A stretch of DNA of 36,245 bases. Source: an uncultured Pseudomonadota bacterium. Lineage in GTDB: Bacteria; Pseudomonadota; Gammaproteobacteria; Enterobacterales; Succinivibrionaceae. The translations under genes and the position numbers were made by a program. Below, one piece after another: positions 1 through 9,955 of the stretch. Each line of letters opens with the position of its first letter. The stretch's first letter is position 1. The stretch spans positions 1-36,245 of the forward strand of contig OMYE01000011.1 of assembly GCA_900315145.1 (NCBI GenBank). Direction: 5' to 3'. A model generated the notes under the pieces. That model was not told the origin of the DNA. It made no database searches and saw only the letters and a list, made by a program, of their open reading frames with translations.

Positions 1-1
1 A

Positions 2-2931
2 CCAAGACCAAATCTGTTGAATTCAACAGATATTAATCCGCCAATCAGACTGGAGGTTGAACAGCCTATACTCAGCGAACTTCATATGGAACAGATTCGC
101 AGTATAGCCAAGTACACTGATAGTAAGTTCCGTTCTCATGAACTGGATATCACTTATCCGTTATCATGGGGTAAGGAAGGTATCGAAGCAAGACTCGCAA
201 GTCTTGCCTGTGAAGCTGAAGATGCCGTAAGAGAAGGCGCCAATATCCTGATTGTTACCGACCGTAAGGTAAGCAAGGACAGAGTTGCTATTCCGGCACT
301 TCTCGCAACATCTGCTGTACATTTACGTTTAGTAAACGCCGGTTTGAGAACAAGTACCGGTCTCGTAGTTGAAACCGGCAGTGCAAGAGAAGTTCATCAT
401 TTCGCTCTGCTCGCCGGTTACGGCGCAGAAGCGGTTCATCCTTACCTTGCTATTGAAACATTGCGTGATTTGGCAAAGGGTGACAAGCAGCTTGAAGAAG
501 AATATATCCATCACTACGTGAAGGCTGTATGCAAAGGTCTCTGCAAGACCATGTCAAAGATGGGTATTTCAACCTACAGATCAATCAGTATTTTACCAAT
601 ACAGCAAGTAATGTTGAGGGTATCGGTCTGTTTGAAGTTGCTCAAGAGGCTATTAATCTTCATACTGCTGCATTCAGCAGTGATCCTGTGCTGGCAAACA
701 GCCTTGATGTTGGCGGTGAATACAGTGTCAGGGTTCGCGGTGAAGACCATCTGTGGACTCCGGATGCTATAGCCAATTTGCAGCACGCTGTTCGTCAGGA
801 TAGTGCCGATACCTATAAGAAATACGCTGAAATAATCAATGATCAGACAAAGAGACATCTTACTCTGCGCGGTTTCTTTGAAATTAAATCTCCGTTCAGC
901 CCAATCAGTATTGACGAGGTTGAACCAGCCAAGGAGATTGTTAAGCGTTTTGCTACAGGTGCGATGTCTTTAGGATCTATTTCAACAGAAGCTCACACCA
1001 ATCTGGCAATCGCCATGAACCGCATCGGTGGTAAGTCAAATACCGGTGAAGGCGGTGAAGACGCTAGACGTTTCACTCCTGTTGATAAGAAAACCAAACT
1101 TTCAGAAATCATCGGTGAGGGCCGTGTAGCCAGAGATATTGAACTTGAACCTGGTGACAGTCTCCGTTCAGCCATCAAACAGGTTGCTTCAGGCCGTTTC
1201 GGTGTTACCACAGAGTACTGCGTCAATGCAGATCAGTTGCAGATTAAGATGGCTCAGGGGGCAAAACCAGGTGAAGGCGGTCAGCTTCCTGGTCACAAGG
1301 TTTCTGAGTATATCGGTTTCCTCCGTCATTCAGTTCCAGGTGTAGGTCTTATTTCTCCTCCACCTCATCACGATATCTACTCTATCGAGGATTTGGCTCA
1401 GCTGATTCATGACTTAAAGAATGTAAATCCTAAGGCTTCTGTTTCAGTTAAGCTGGTATCTGAGGTGGGTGTCGGTACCGTAGCTGCCGGTGTTGCCAAA
1501 GCCAAGGCTGATCATATTGTAATCGCAGGTCACGACGGCGGTACAGGTGCATCTCCTGCATCATCCATCAAACACGCCGGTTCTGCATGGGAACTCGGTC
1601 TTTCTGAAACTCAGCAGACTCTCGTATTGAACAGACTTCGTGGCAGAGTTCGTGTACAGGTTGACGGTCAGTTAAAGACCGGTCGAGACGTCGTTATCGG
1701 TGCTTTGCTCGGTGCTGATGAATTCGGCTTTGCGACTGCTCCGCTGGTTGCCTCAGGCTGTATTATGATGCGTAAGTGTCAGCTTAATACCTGCCCGGTG
1801 GGCGTGGCTACTCAGGATCCTGAATTGCGTAAGCGTTTTGCTGGCCGTCCTGAACATGTTGTAAGATACTTCTTCTACGTTGCAGAAGAAGTTCGTGAAA
1901 TCATGGCTTCTATGGGTATCAGAAAGTTTGATGACCTGATTGGTCATTCAGAGTACCTCGACAAGCGAGCCGGTATTGATCACTGGAAGGCTAAAGGTCT
2001 TGATTTCTCAAGAATATTCTACCAGCCTGAACGCGCAGAAAGTACAGCAATCAGACATGTTGAATTACAGGATCATGGTCTGGACAAGGCTTTGGACAAT
2101 CAGTTTATTGCCAGTGCTCTTGATTCTCTTGAAAAGGGGAAGAAGACTGAATATGTCGGAACTATTACCAATGTGAACAGAACCGCATGTACCATGCTTT
2201 CAGGTGAGGTCGCTGCCAAGTACGGTGATCATGGTCTTGCTGATGATACCATTACTATCAGATTGAACGGTACTGCAGGTCAGTCTTTTGCGGCATTCCT
2301 TTGCGGCGGTGTTACTGTTGAACTTACCGGTGAGGCAAATGACTACGTCGGTAAGAGTATGTCCGGAGGCAAGCTGATTATTCATCCAAGACCAATCTTT
2401 ACCGGTCACACTGATGAAAACATCATTTGCGGTAATACCTGCTTCTATGGTGCTACAAGCGGTGAAGCATACATCAGCGGTGTAGCCGGAGAACGTTTCG
2501 GGGTAAGAAACTCCGGTGCTACTGCTGTAGTTGAAGGTCTTGGTGACCATGGTTGTGAATATATGACCGGCGGTACCGTAATTGTTCTCGGTAAGACCGG
2601 CAGAAACTTTGCTGCTGGTATGTCAGGCGGTATAGCTTATGTTTATGACCCAGAAGGTGAGTTTGCTTCATCATGCAATATGACGTCAGTGGATCTGGAA
2701 AAGGTATATCCAGCCAAGCAGCAACCACTTACTGAGCCTCGTCATTTTGACATGACCGATGAAGAACTTCTGAAGAAGTTTATTAAGAATCATGCAAAGT
2801 ATACTGGAAGTAAGGTTGCTGAGGATATCCTCGCAAATTGGTCTGACAGTCTGAATAAGTTTGTTAAGGTATTTCCTCGTGAATACCGCAGTGCTCTTTT
2901 ATCACATTCTAACCAGAAGGAGGCGGTATAA
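2..2931 (+). CDS. gltB: Glutamate synthase (NADPH) large subunit, 5'-partial and frameshifted
   Basis: Makes glutamate from 2-oxoglutarate using ammonia channelled from glutamine. The 5' end, with the amidotransferase domain, lies before the window; reading starts at the conserved central-domain segment RPNLL...[11 protein letters not shown]. The FMN synthase domain follows, with a 3Fe-4S cysteine set C-x5-C-x4-C at 1759-1794, then the C-terminal GXGXG beta-helix ([22 protein letters not shown]). The frame changes near 588-596. Frame 2 reads [11 protein letters not shown], then frame 1 resumes with [15 protein letters not shown]. Family members carry about 16-18 more residues here (a YxGAQIFEAxGL-like stretch), so roughly 50 bases are missing. 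Apart from this the gene is well conserved, so this is either a recent lesion or an assembly error. gltD follows with no gap. Confidence 0.93.
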
Positions 2932-4434
2932 ATGGGTAAGCCAACAGGTTTTATGGAATATGCTCGTATTAACGACAAGCATCTGAGTGTAGCTGAACGA
3001 GTAAAGAACTTTAATGAATTCACTCCATGCCTTACTGACAGTGAAGCAAATATCCAGTCAGCAAGATGTATGGATTGCGGTGTGCCGTTCTGTAATAACG
3101 CCTGTCCTGTTCACAACAATATTCCGGATTTCAATGATCTGGTTTATCGCGGTGATTATAAAACAGCTATTGAGGTTCTTCACAGTACCAGCAGTTTCCC
3201 TGAATTTACCGGCAGAGTATGCCCGGCATTATGTGAAGCTGCGTGCAGCGTGGGAATCAGTGGCAGGACAATAGGAACAGCTGAAGATACAACTTCCGTA
3301 GGTATCCGTTCAATCGAACGCAAGATTATTGATTATGCCTGGGAGCATGGTTATGTAAAACCTCTGATCCCTGCAGTAAAAACTGGTAAGACAGTTGCCG
3401 TAGTCGGTTCAGGTCCTAGTGGTATGGCATGTGCCCAGCAGCTTGCTAGAGCAGGTCACAGTGTTACTGTTTTTGAAAAGAATGACCATATCGGAGGTCT
3501 TCTGAGATTCGGTATACCTGATTTTAAGCTGCCTAAATCTTTAATCGATCGCCGTATGGATCAGATGGAAGCTGAAGGTATTATATTCAAAACCAAAACT
3601 CTGATTGCTGATACTAAGGATCTGCCTCAAGGGGTTCGTTCTGATGCTGTTGAAGTGATATCACCAAAGACTCTTATGGATGAATTCGATGCAGTTGTTT
3701 TATGCGGCGGTTCAGAAACTCCTAGAGATCTTAAGATTCCAGGGAGAGATCTTAAGAATATTCATTTCGCTCTTGAATATCTCATCGGTCAGAACAAGGA
3801 AGTTAATGGTGGTAAAAAGAACCCTATTAATGTTAAGGGCAAGCATGTAGTTGTTATCGGTGGCGGTGATACCGGTGCTGACTGCGTGGGTACTGCTAAC
3901 AGACAGGGGGCGGCTTCAGTTACTCAGATTGAAGTTATGCCTAAACCTCCTGTTGAGTACAATGTTCTTGAGACCTGGCCTGAATGGCCTAGAATATTCC
4001 GTACCTATACTTCTCATGAAGAGGGTTGTGAAAGACTATACAGCCTTAATACCAATGAGTTTGTAGGTAAGGATGGTAAGCTCTGTGCTCTTAAGGTAAG
4101 TGAATGTGCTTTCAAATCAGGTAAACTTGTTAATATTGAAGGTACTGAGCATGAACTTAAGGCTGACTATGTATTCCTGGCAATGGGGTTCGTTCATCCT
4201 CTGGATGCCGTTCTTGACGGTTTTGGAGTAAAGAGGGATCAACGCGGTAATGCAGCTGCGGTTCCGGATCCTGATGCTGAATCAGGTTTTATGACCAGTG
4301 TGCCAAAGGTATTCGCTGCAGGTGATATGAGAAGCGGTCAGTCTCTGGTTGTTCGCGCTATGAGTGAAGGTCGCAGATGTGCGAGAGCTGTGGATAAGTA
4401 TCTGATGGGTGTAAGTCTTCTTCCTGCATGCTAG
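2932..4434 (+). CDS. gltD: Glutamate synthase small (beta) subunit
   Basis: A 500-residue FAD- and NADPH-binding subunit that feeds electrons to GltB. The N-terminal cysteine-rich domain shows C46-x2-C49-x4-C54-x3-C58 and C97-x3-C101-x3-C105, which bind two [4Fe-4S] clusters. A GSGPSG dinucleotide fold at about 159-164 binds FAD, and GGGDTGADC further on binds NADPH. The C-terminal AAGDMRSGQSLVVRA segment is typical of the family. The ATG directly abuts the gltB stop codon and is preceded by a very strong ribosome site AGAAGGAGG inside the end of gltB, so translation is likely coupled. A strong terminator closes the operon. The length is slightly above the usual 470-490 residues but nothing looks abnormal. 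Confidence 0.97.
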   Translation: MGKPTGFMEYARINDKHLSVAERVKNFNEFTPCLTDSEANIQSARCMDCGVPFCNNACPVHNNIPDFNDLVYRGDYKTAIEVLHSTSSFPEFTGRVCPALCEAACSVGISGRTIGTAEDTTSVGIRSIERKIIDYAWEHGYVKPLIPAVKTGKTVAVVGSGPSGMACAQQLARAGHSVTVFEKNDHIGGLLRFGIPDFKLPKSLIDRRMDQMEAEGIIFKTKTLIADTKDLPQGVRSDAVEVISPKTLMDEFDAVVLCGGSETPRDLKIPGRDLKNIHFALEYLIGQNKEVNGGKKNPINVKGKHVVVIGGGDTGADCVGTANRQGAASVTQIEVMPKPPVEYNVLETWPEWPRIFRTYTSHEEGCERLYSLNTNEFVGKDGKLCALKVSECAFKSGKLVNIEGTEHELKADYVFLAMGFVHPLDAVLDGFGVKRDQRGNAAAVPDPDAESGFMTSVPKVFAAGDMRSGQSLVVRAMSEGRRCARAVDKYLMGVSLLPAC

Positions 4435-4472
4435 TCTGACAATGCTGTAAGAGTTATTCTCTGATAATACAC

Positions 4473-4507
4473 AACCCCTTTTCCGGATATAGGAAGAGGG
4501 GTTTTTT
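4473..4507 (+). terminator. Rho-independent terminator of gltBD
   Basis: A 12-bp stem, AACCCCTTTTCC pairing with GGAAGAGGGGTT with one G-U wobble, a 7-nt loop and a T6 run. It lies 39 nt after the gltD stop. Confidence 0.9.
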
Positions 4508-5059
4508 ATGGCTGTTACTATTGTACTAATCTTTTATTATTCAATCTGTCGGAGATTTTTTTAATAAATGAAATACGTTTCAATTGAGTAAGGAATCTGA
4601 GAAATTTTATTAGATATTCAAACTGATAGTTGACAAATCATAGTAATTTAGTATACTTTAAACAATTATTACATAGTAATAAGATATGAATTCTATAGAA
4701 TAATTTCCTGAACAGTATACGACCATGATAAGAAACGCGATTAATCTGTCTCTTCTATGAGCTTGCTCAGAAGACAGTGCGTAGAAACAGTAAAACGGTA
4801 ACTTATAAAACTGAGTTAACCATAGACGAATACTGTACTGGAGATAATTCTGATAATTTATATAACTTATTAATGATAATAAAAGAAAAAATAATATAAA
4901 AAAACAAACATAGAAACTAAACAATAAAAAAAACAAAAAAACTAAACATAGGAGAATGCGGAGCCATGAATTGAATTTCATTACAGTGAATAGAATTCAT
5001 GTTCCGCAAGTTTAAAATAAGTCTAAAAATCAAGATGGCTGATATAGAGGGGAAGACAG
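4508..5059. other. Gene-less AT-rich intergenic region
   Basis: No convincing gene. The 4860-4950 stretch is extremely A-rich on the plus strand (runs of A with few pyrimidines). It opens a 107-codon reverse frame that is only a string of Leu/Phe/Tyr codons with no recognisable domain. The region probably holds the promoter of the JAMM gene at 5060, but I cannot pick out a convincing -35/-10 pair. A GAGGGGAAG ribosome site immediately precedes 5060. Confidence 0.6.
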
Positions 5060-5473
5060 ATGATTGAACTTACTAAAAGTGATTATGAAGCAATACTGGT
5101 TCATGCAAGGTCAAATTTGCCTGAAGAAGCCTGCGGACTTATCGGTGGAATTGTGGTTAACGGCAATAAGATTATAAAGAAGGTTTATCTGCTGACAAAT
5201 ACTGATCATTCTAATGAACATTTTTCACTTGATCCACGGGAACATCTGAATGCAATAAAAGACATGAGAAGTCATGGTCTTGATCCTTTGGGAAACTGGC
5301 ATTCACATCCTGAATCTCCGTCCAGACCATCAGAAGAGGATAAAAGATTAGCTTACGATTCCAAAGCATCATATTTAATTCTTTCCCTTCAAGATAACGA
5401 TAGTCCCGTCCTTAACTCATTTCATATAGAAAAAAATGAGGTAACTAAAGAAGAGCTGATTATAAAGCAGTAA
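5060..5473 (+). CDS. JAMM (Mov34/MPN/PAD-1, M67) zinc metallopeptidase, stand-alone
   Basis: A 137-residue single-domain protein. The JAMM zinc site is complete: E23 in PEEACGLIGG, H81-S-H83, S91 and D94 in GNWHSHPESPSRPSEED. Family members are zinc isopeptidases or amidases that cut after the C-terminal Gly of ubiquitin-like proteins. Small bacterial ones such as Mec+ or HcyD release an amino acid from a sulfur-carrier protein. Start: ATG with GAGGGGAAG 5-12 nt upstream. No carrier, E1 or sulfur gene lies next to it, so the substrate is unknown. A second JAMM protein with only family-level similarity is at 31672. This one could act on the carrier of that operon, on ThiS or MoaD elsewhere, or on something else. 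Confidence 0.88.
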   Translation: MIELTKSDYEAILVHARSNLPEEACGLIGGIVVNGNKIIKKVYLLTNTDHSNEHFSLDPREHLNAIKDMRSHGLDPLGNWHSHPESPSRPSEEDKRLAYDSKASYLILSLQDNDSPVLNSFHIEKNEVTKEELIIKQ

Positions 5474-6153
5474 ATATCCTGAATGCTATTTATAGCGTGG
5501 TGTGGTGTAGTATCGTATTCTGAGCATATGAATCAGGTATATTCCTGGTTTGACGATATAAAGCATCCTTATCTTTTGAGACTGTACTGTACGTGGTTGT
5601 AAGACTTAAAAGTACCTGATACATACGTTCACTGACAGAAAAAACAGTCTGTCATCTCCTTCTTAAGGCCCCTTTCATGATTTATGTTATTCTTTATCTC
5701 CGGGACCTGATGTCCGGCTGAATTAATTGAAATAAATGCACTTGATAAGCACATGGAAAAAGAATAAACTATCACTTTTATATAAGACAGAAGGTCATTT
5801 TCTGATGACACAGATTATTCCGCCGTCCGATATTCAGGCAGAGTTCATCATATGAATATCAGTTGCAGCTGCTATATACTGAGACAGCTGTTTTTTTGTT
5901 CATAAGGTTTTAGGTGTTTATCTGATGAGATGGAAATAATCAGTCATAATAAACTCTTCTGCTTTGAAATAAAGTCTAAAGTGTTTTTATTGCTTCCGGG
6001 GGCCGGACGCGTGTACTTTATAAAATCTCTGATGTGTGCATCAGTAGACATATAGCGTAAAGTCTCTTTTTCACGTGCTGTCATTTATCAGTTTGTTGTG
6101 GATAATAAACAGTAATTTGATGCGTTTTTTAATTAGATAGGTAGTTATATATT
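5474..6153. other. Gene-less region upstream of purC
   Basis: About 680 bases without a supportable gene. Visible structures are a perfect 7-bp hairpin TGACAGA/TCTGTCA at 5633-5654 with an 8-nt loop and no T run, and a terminator-like hairpin at 5865-5897. I see no PurR-type ACGCAAACG operator before purC. It may be a decayed gene remnant. Confidence 0.5.
5865..5897 (+). terminator. Probable rho-independent terminator
   Basis: CAGCTG at 5866 pairs with CAGCTG at 5885 across a 13-nt loop and is followed by T7. It lies nearly 400 nt after the JAMM gene, so it either ends that transcript or an unrecognised short RNA. Confidence 0.5.
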
Positions 6154-7101
6154 ATGACTTCAGCATTAACTAATACCGAATTTGCTTTTCCTTCACAAAA
6201 GAGTGTGTATCACGGCAAGGTTCGTGATGTTTATAATATCAACGATGAAAAGTTGGTAATGGTAGCTACAGATAGAATTTCCGCTTTTGACGTAATTCTT
6301 CCTGAAGGTATTCCTTTTAAAGGTCAGGTTCTGAACCAGATTGCCGCCAAGTTCCTCGATGCGACTGCTGATATCTGCCCTAACTGGAAACTGGCAACAC
6401 CGGATCCAATGGTAACAGTAGGTGTTATGTGCAAGGGATTCCCTATTGAAATGATTGTTCGTGGATACTTATGCGGCAGTTCATGGAGAGCTTATAAGAG
6501 CGGTGTTCGTGAAATCTGCGGTGTTAAGCTTCCTGAAGGAATGAAGGAAAACCAAAAGTTCCCTGAACCAATTATAACTCCTACCACCAAGGCTGAACTC
6601 GGTCTTCACGATGAAGACATCTCCAAGGAGGAAATTCTGGCTAAGGGACTTGCAACTCCTGAAGAATATGCTGTTCTTGAAAAGTACGCACTGGCTCTGT
6701 TTAAGCGCGGAACTGAAATTGCTGAAAAGAGAGGACTGATTCTTGTTGATACAAAATATGAATTCGGTACGCACAACGGTGAAATCTACCTCATGGACGA
6801 AATCCATACTCCGGATTCAAGTCGCTATTTCTATAAGGACGGTTATGAAGAAAGATTTGCCAAAGGTGAACCTCAGAAGCAGCTTTCCAAGGAATTTGTA
6901 CGTGAATGGCTGATGAGCAACGGTTTCCAAGGTAAAGAAGGTCAGAAGGTTCCTGAAATGACCCCAGAAATCGTTAACTCCATTTCAGAACGTTATCTGG
7001 AACTTTATGAAAATATTATTGGTGAAAAGTTTGAAAAGTCTTCTGACAATGATTTATCAGCAAGAATTGAAAAGAATGTAAAGGATTACCTTGCAAAGTA
7101 A
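6154..7101 (+). CDS. purC: Phosphoribosylaminoimidazole-succinocarboxamide synthase (SAICAR synthetase)
   Basis: Catalyses the ATP-dependent condensation of CAIR with aspartate in purine biosynthesis. At 315 residues it is the longer form, as in Bacteroides and yeast, rather than the ~237-residue E. coli form. Recognisable blocks are YHGKVRDVY (phosphate-binding loop), [40 protein letters not shown] and [13 protein letters not shown]. Start: ATG with an AGGTAG-like ribosome site about 10 nt upstream. It appears monocistronic: a long gene-free region precedes it and a terminator follows within 30 nt. Confidence 0.97.
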   Translation: MTSALTNTEFAFPSQKSVYHGKVRDVYNINDEKLVMVATDRISAFDVILPEGIPFKGQVLNQIAAKFLDATADICPNWKLATPDPMVTVGVMCKGFPIEMIVRGYLCGSSWRAYKSGVREICGVKLPEGMKENQKFPEPIITPTTKAELGLHDEDISKEEILAKGLATPEEYAVLEKYALALFKRGTEIAEKRGLILVDTKYEFGTHNGEIYLMDEIHTPDSSRYFYKDGYEERFAKGEPQKQLSKEFVREWLMSNGFQGKEGQKVPEMTPEIVNSISERYLELYENIIGEKFEKSSDNDLSARIEKNVKDYLAK

Positions 7102-7131
7102 TTGATTACAGTCTCTTTTGAGTAAAAATGA

Positions 7132-7166
7132 ATGCCGCTGATCTTTTAAGATGGCGGTATTTTTTA
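7132..7166 (+). terminator. Rho-independent terminator of purC
   Basis: ATGCCGC-TG-ATCTT pairs with AAGAT-G-GCGGTAT (one G-U pair, small bulge), followed by a T6 run. Confidence 0.85.
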
Positions 7167-7333
7167 TTTATAAGGATGGCAGAATATATGTTCTATACTG
7201 ATATTCAGTTTTCTGCAGGTGGAAAGACAAAGAGTAGTTTCAGATTCAGAATTCAGGGAATGGTTGTTTGATTTTTTTAGCGAAAAACATAAAATAAGCA
7301 TCTCATAATATTTTACGGAGTATCGGTATAAGC

Positions 7334-8263
7334 ATGCATATAAACAAATATGTAAATACATATGGTGATTATTTAAAGAGGAGGTTCGGACAGAGGGTGC
7401 AGAAACTTTCCCTAAGCGGAAATTTCACCTGTCCGAATCGTGACGGTACTCTTGGCAGAGGAGGCTGCACATTTTGCAATATATCATCATTCTCTGGCAG
7501 AGATAATCAGAGTCTTTCCATTTCTGAGCAGCTTTGTAATGCTAATAAAAAACGCTCCAGTATCTTTCTGGCGTACTTTCAGGCTTATACAAGTACATAT
7601 GCGGAATTTCAGCTTCTGAAGAAACTGTATGATGAGGCTCTTGGTTATCCTGACATTGTGGGACTCTGTGTCGGTACACGGCCTGACTGTGTACCTGACG
7701 AGGTTCTGGATTTGCTTGAAGGGTACATGCATGAAGGCCGGGAGGTATGGCTGGAACTGGGGTTGCAGACTGCCATAGATGAGACTCTGGATTTTATTAA
7801 CCGGCACCATCATTTTTTTCAGTACGCTGATACTGTCAGAAGAGCCAGGGATAGGGGGATTAAAGTATGTACTCATCTTATTATAGGGCTTCCAGGTGAG
7901 GAACTTATACACAATCTGACAACCCTGCAGATGGTTCTTGATGAAGGTATTGATGCTTTGAAGCTACATCAGTTGCATATAGTTAAGGGCAGTGTTATGG
8001 CGAACCAGTACAGACAGGGGTTGATACCGGTGCTTGATATGGAGAGTTATGCCGGAATAGCAGCGAGAATTATTCAGAATACTCCTCCGGATATTCTGTT
8101 CGAAAGAGTCAGTGCTTCGGTACAGGATGATTCTCTCATAGCTCCTATGTGGTCCACACAGCGCTGGCCATGTCTTGACAGAATAGGTGAGATTCTTGCG
8201 GAATCCGGACCCCAGGGTTTTGAAATAGGTAAACCTTACGTGTATGACGGTATAAGTCTTTAA
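7334..8263 (+). CDS. yhcC: Radical SAM protein of the YhcC family (TIGR01212)
   Basis: A 309-residue radical SAM/Elp3-like protein. The cluster cysteines are C33, C45 and C48 in CPNRDGTLGRGGCTFC; this wide first spacing with CPNRDG is diagnostic of YhcC. Further family blocks are GTRPDCVPDEVLDLL, WLELGLQTA and THLIIGLPGE. The precise reaction of YhcC is not established. In E. coli yhcC sits between gltB and arcB; here gltBD lies upstream and arcB downstream, with the JAMM gene, purC and glgC inserted. The ATG matches the family N-terminus (INKYVNTYGDYLKRRFG), but its ribosome site (ACGGAG) is spaced rather far. Confidence 0.93.
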   Translation: MHINKYVNTYGDYLKRRFGQRVQKLSLSGNFTCPNRDGTLGRGGCTFCNISSFSGRDNQSLSISEQLCNANKKRSSIFLAYFQAYTSTYAEFQLLKKLYDEALGYPDIVGLCVGTRPDCVPDEVLDLLEGYMHEGREVWLELGLQTAIDETLDFINRHHHFFQYADTVRRARDRGIKVCTHLIIGLPGEELIHNLTTLQMVLDEGIDALKLHQLHIVKGSVMANQYRQGLIPVLDMESYAGIAARIIQNTPPDILFERVSASVQDDSLIAPMWSTQRWPCLDRIGEILAESGPQGFEIGKPYVYDGISL

Positions 8264-8590
8264 TCTGAACCGGCAGTTTATAAGTGGATTTATTCTGAAT
8301 TCCATTGGCAAAAAACTGTTTGCCGGGGCATTTTCCACCAGCTGAAGAACTGAGAGCTTTTATTCGTTCTTAGCGGATATTTTACGTTATTTATAATATT
8401 TTTTAGCAAACTTGTGTGTTGATACTCAAAGTAAATTCTATATGTACTGTATAATCATCATATTAAACTTTGTGTATGTAAACTATGGTTATTTGTATCA
8501 TCAGAACACAGGGGTGAAGCTGTTCTGGGATGCTTCATAATCTTTCCTGTTTTATAGTTTAGTGGAATACTTTTTGGAAAATATAAGAAT
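8264..8590. other. Intergenic region between yhcC and glgC
   Basis: No gene. A perfect TATAAT at 8450-8455 could be a -10 element for glgC, but no good -35 lies at the right distance. GGCA/TGCC pairing near 8310-8325 could be a weak terminator for yhcC. Confidence 0.45.
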
Positions 8591-9904
8591 ATGTCTGAAT
8601 CATTAAGCGCACGTCAAGCCAGTAAGAAAACCATGGCGATTATATTAGCAGGAGGCCGTGGAAGCAGACTACATCAACTGACTGATTCAAGAGCAAAACC
8701 GGCGGTATATTTCGGTGGAAAATTCAGAATTATTGATTTCGCTCTTTCAAACTGTATCAATTCTGGTATTCGCAAGATAGGTGTTGTAACCCAGTATAAG
8801 TCACACAGCCTGCTCAGACATCTTCAGGCCGGCTGGTCTTTCCTTCGTAACCAGTTTAATGAATTTCTAGATTTGCTTCCGGCACAGCAACGCATTGATG
8901 AGGTGCACTGGTATCGCGGTACAGCGGACGCTGTTTTCCAAAACATAGATATCATTAAGGATCACCGGCCGCAGTTTATTCTTATTCTAGCCGGAGACCA
9001 TGTGTATAAGATGGATTATGCCAAACTTATTCTTGATCATCTGCAGCACGGCGGACCTTTAACCATTGCCTGTGTGCCTACTCCAAGGGCGGACGCCAGT
9101 GCATACGGCATAATGACAGTGGATGATTCCGGGCTCATTACAAGTTTTAGCGAAAAGCCTAAAAATCCTACTCCGATGCCGAATAATTCAGAAATGTGTC
9201 TGGCTTCGATGGGAATTTATGTTTTTGATGCCAAGTACCTGTACGATGTGCTTTATGAGGATGAACAGCTTGAAGATTCCAGCCATGATTTCGGGATGGA
9301 CATTATTCCCCGTCTGGTGAGTCTCGGTAAGGCACATGCTCATGACTTCAGTAAGTCGTGTGTATGTAACCGGGCAAAAAATCAGATATACTGGCGCGAT
9401 GTCGGAACTGTGGATTCTTTCTGGGCGGCGAATATGGACCTGGCATCTGTAACTCCTGATTTGGATATATATGATCAGGAATGGCCTATCTGGACCTATC
9501 AGACCCAGCTTCCAAGTGCCAAGTACGTGCAGGATTTAAACGGCGCATCAACCATTGTACGTAACAGCGTGATTGCCGCAGGGGTGATAGTCAGCGGTTC
9601 ATCAATCTGTTCCAGTGTGTTGTTTTATAATGTCCGCGTACATTCATTCACCTTTATTAATGAAGTTGTAGCCTTTCCTTCATGTACTATTCATCGTGGA
9701 TGCCGTATTACCAGAGTTATACTTGATCGAGGTTGTGAATTGCCGAGAAATCTGGTTGTCGGGGAAAGCAAGGAGGACGATGAACGCAGATTTTACCGTT
9801 CAGAGGGCGGGGTGACGCTGATTACCAGAAAGATGCTGGCTGATCTCCGGAAGAAGGAACCGTGGCTCTTTGAGAATTTTGATGAATACTGCCATCAGTC
9901 CTAG
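8591..9904 (+). CDS. glgC: Glucose-1-phosphate adenylyltransferase (ADP-glucose pyrophosphorylase)
   Basis: Makes ADP-glucose for glycogen synthesis. At 437 residues it is close to the E. coli enzyme (431). The N-terminal nucleotidyltransferase signature IILAGGRGSRLHQLTDSRAKPA is intact, as are GTADAVFQN, ILAGDHVYKMDY, the glucose-1-phosphate-binding FSEKP, and WRDVGTVDSFW. The C-terminal left-handed beta-helix of the regulatory part follows (STIVRNSVIAAG, VILDRGCELP). No other glycogen gene is adjacent. It lies between yhcC and arcB, which are neighbours in E. coli, and only 51 nt before arcB, so read-through into arcB is possible. Confidence 0.97.
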   Translation: MSESLSARQASKKTMAIILAGGRGSRLHQLTDSRAKPAVYFGGKFRIIDFALSNCINSGIRKIGVVTQYKSHSLLRHLQAGWSFLRNQFNEFLDLLPAQQRIDEVHWYRGTADAVFQNIDIIKDHRPQFILILAGDHVYKMDYAKLILDHLQHGGPLTIACVPTPRADASAYGIMTVDDSGLITSFSEKPKNPTPMPNNSEMCLASMGIYVFDAKYLYDVLYEDEQLEDSSHDFGMDIIPRLVSLGKAHAHDFSKSCVCNRAKNQIYWRDVGTVDSFWAANMDLASVTPDLDIYDQEWPIWTYQTQLPSAKYVQDLNGASTIVRNSVIAAGVIVSGSSICSSVLFYNVRVHSFTFINEVVAFPSCTIHRGCRITRVILDRGCELPRNLVVGESKEDDERRFYRSEGGVTLITRKMLADLRKKEPWLFENFDEYCHQS

Positions 9905-9955
9905 TATGTATGACTGAACGTTTTTAAATTTAAAAGAGAGATTTGATTACACATT

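Noticed and set aside
529..590. Possible independent start of a shorter GltB at 529
   Set aside because: Codons 529-590 in that frame do not resemble GltB, whereas the other frame does. The real gene crosses the frame break.
4658..4981. Reverse-strand 107-codon frame, Leu/Phe/Tyr-rich
   Set aside because: It is the translation of an A-rich tract, with no domain or conserved pattern. It looks like a membrane protein only because of base composition.
5629..5811. Reverse-strand 60-codon frame in the purC upstream region
   Set aside because: Short, no ribosome site pattern or domain; probably chance.
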